Shown: one piece after another, positions 4,281 through 5,464 of the stretch
Numbering within the stretch: position 1 is the first letter of the stretch
Layout: every line of letters begins with the position of its first letter
Origin: Methanosarcinales archaeon
Lineage (GTDB): Archaea > Halobacteriota > Syntropharchaeia > Alkanophagales > Methanospirareceae
DNA length: 5,464 bases
Reading direction: 5' to 3'
Assembly (NCBI GenBank): GCA_025464345.1
Contig: JAODGP010000080.1
Span: 1-5,464, forward strand
Position numbers and translations under genes: made by a program
Notes under the pieces: generated by a model
Database searches by the model: none
What the model was told of the DNA's origin: nothing
What the model saw: only the letters and a program-made list of their open reading frames with translations

Positions 4281-5464
4281 ATGGCGACAATAGCGGAGAA
4301 GATACTGGGAGGCGAGCCAGGCGAGATTGTGGAACTGGAAGTTGATTACATAATGGTGAATGATATAACCGGAGTACCAGCATTTGAGGTACTTGAAGAG
4401 CTCGGAGAAGAGCCGAAACGGGATAAGGTGGTTGTTGTTCAGGACCATTACGTACCGAACAAGGACATAGCCTCTGCGGAGCAGGCGAAAGCGCTGCGTA
4501 ACTACGCACGAAAGTATGGCATCCCGCACTATTATGAAACCGGCAGGGGCGGTATCTGCCATCAGGTAATGATAGAGGAGGGTTTCGTGGCTCCCGGCAG
4601 GTTGATAATAGGTGCCGATTCTCATACATGCTCCTATGGCGCTCTCGGCGCGTTCTCCACCGGCGTGGGCTCCACAGAAGCAGGTGCGGCAATGGCTACC
4701 GGCAGGTTATGGTTCAAAGTACCGGCGACACAGAAGTTCGTGGTGGATGGCACCCTGCGTGAATACGTCATGGGCAAGGACATAGCACTCCACATCATCG
4801 GTGATATAGGTGTCTCTGGCTCGCTATACATGGCACAGGAATACTATGGCACGACAATAAGCAATTTGAGCCTCGCTGACCGTATAACAATAGCGAACAT
4901 GGCAGTCGAAGCGGGTGCAAAGGCGGGTATAATACCGCCCGATGAGAAGGTCTTCTCTTTCCTGCGTGATCGTGTTCGTGGTGATTATAAACCCGTTTAT
5001 GCGGACGATGGCAGTGAATACGAGGCGGTATTTGAGTACGACGCAGCAGAGATTGTTCCTACCGTTGCAAAGCCGTTCTCGCCTGCAAATATCGCACCTG
5101 CAAGTGAATTGAACATTCCAATAGACCAGGCGTATCTGGGCTCATGCACAAACGGCAGGATAGAAGATTTGAGGGTTGCTGCTGCGTTGTTAAGAGGCAG
5201 GAAGATCAGTCCTGATGTGCGGATGATCGTGGTGCCCGCGAGCGAGCGTGTACTGAAGCAGGCGCTGGACGAAGGGCTTATACGCATATTCGTGGATGCA
5301 GGCGCATTTATATGTGGCGCTACCTGTGGTGCATGCCTGGGTGGCTACATGGGTGTTCTTGCAAAGGGCGAGCGATGCATAAGCACAACGAATCGTAACT
5401 TCATCGGGCGTATGGGGCACAAGGAGTCGGAGGTATACCTTGCGAATCCCGCAGTGGTCGCCGC
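4281..5464 (+). CDS. leuC: 3-isopropylmalate dehydratase / homoaconitase large subunit (partial, 3' end beyond window)
   Basis: This [4Fe-4S] aconitase-family large subunit isomerises 2- to 3-isopropylmalate (leucine synthesis) or, in methanogens, homoaconitate-type substrates of 2-oxoacid elongation leading to coenzyme B. It needs a separate small subunit. Visible motifs are VVQDHYVPNKD, GGICHQV, GADSHTCSYGALGAFSTGVGSTE (starting at residue 111), GSCTNGR with the first cluster ligand Cys289, and TCGACLGGYMG with Cys349 and Cys352. All three cluster ligands are therefore present. The frame is open for 394 codons to the window end; family members are about 415-425 residues, so only the last few dozen residues are missing. 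The ATG at 4281 follows an in-frame TGA (4272-4274). The sequence resembles the archaeal LeuC/HacA group as a whole. The large subunit alone does not separate isopropylmalate from homoaconitate specificity, so the gene symbol is provisional. Confidence 0.92.
   Translation, partial: MATIAEKILGGEPGEIVELEVDYIMVNDITGVPAFEVLEELGEEPKRDKVVVVQDHYVPNKDIASAEQAKALRNYARKYGIPHYYETGRGGICHQVMIEEGFVAPGRLIIGADSHTCSYGALGAFSTGVGSTEAGAAMATGRLWFKVPATQKFVVDGTLREYVMGKDIALHIIGDIGVSGSLYMAQEYYGTTISNLSLADRITIANMAVEAGAKAGIIPPDEKVFSFLRDRVRGDYKPVYADDGSEYEAVFEYDAAEIVPTVAKPFSPANIAPASELNIPIDQAYLGSCTNGRIEDLRVAAALLRGRKISPDVRMIVVPASERVLKQALDEGLIRIFVDAGAFICGATCGACLGGYMGVLAKGERCISTTNRNFIGRMGHKESEVYLANPAVVA

Noticed and set aside
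4148..4345. 65-codon plus-strand frame in the gap before the dehydratase gene
   Set aside because: It overlaps the first 65 bases of the dehydratase gene in another frame, has no Shine-Dalgarno and no recognisable sequence.

Overview
The window looks like chromosomal DNA from a euryarchaeon. The evidence is an archaeal-type replication factor C small subunit, a tRNA-His without an encoded CCA end, HypA with a long zinc loop next to a Mrp/MinD-type ATPase (the archaeal HypA partner), box A-like promoters, GGTG-type Shine-Dalgarno sites and frequent AGG/AGA and ATA codons. A methanogen or methanogen/ANME relative would fit, but the sequence alone does not settle the lineage.

Layout. On the minus strand, aroC (chorismate synthase, 76-1161) is followed without a gap by the first 25 codons of what looks like an MFS transporter (1-75). 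A 45-base divergent promoter gap separates aroC from a plus-strand pair. The first gene of the pair is a 159-residue protein resembling the C-terminal half of a ThiF/HesA (E1-like) domain. The second, abutting it, is a divergent replication factor C small subunit (1687-2787). The RFC frame has no stop where RFC proteins normally end and runs antisense through a complete tRNA-His(GTG) gene (2682-2752, minus). After an AT-rich divergent promoter region come hypA (2905-3309) and a cysteine-free P-loop ATPase (3334-4074). A 206-base gap with two possible promoters leads to the large subunit of a 3-isopropylmalate dehydratase/homoaconitase (4281 to the window end, incomplete).

How the genes relate. 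HypA and the ATPase form a clear functional pair: nickel delivery to [NiFe] hydrogenase, with the ATPase being the HypB(AT) type known from Thermococcus rather than the usual GTPase HypB. AroC (aromatic amino acids) and LeuC/HacA (leucine or 2-oxoacid elongation) are housekeeping biosynthesis. RFC is replication. No mobile element, CRISPR array or obvious defence system is present, and no gene-free stretch exceeds 300 bases.

The main oddities are the RFC/tRNA-His antisense overlap, a tRNA-His gene with no encoded G-1 and a poorly paired D stem, replacement of a catalytic histidine by Gln in AroC, loss of the Walker B acidic residues in RFC, and the orphan half E1-like protein.
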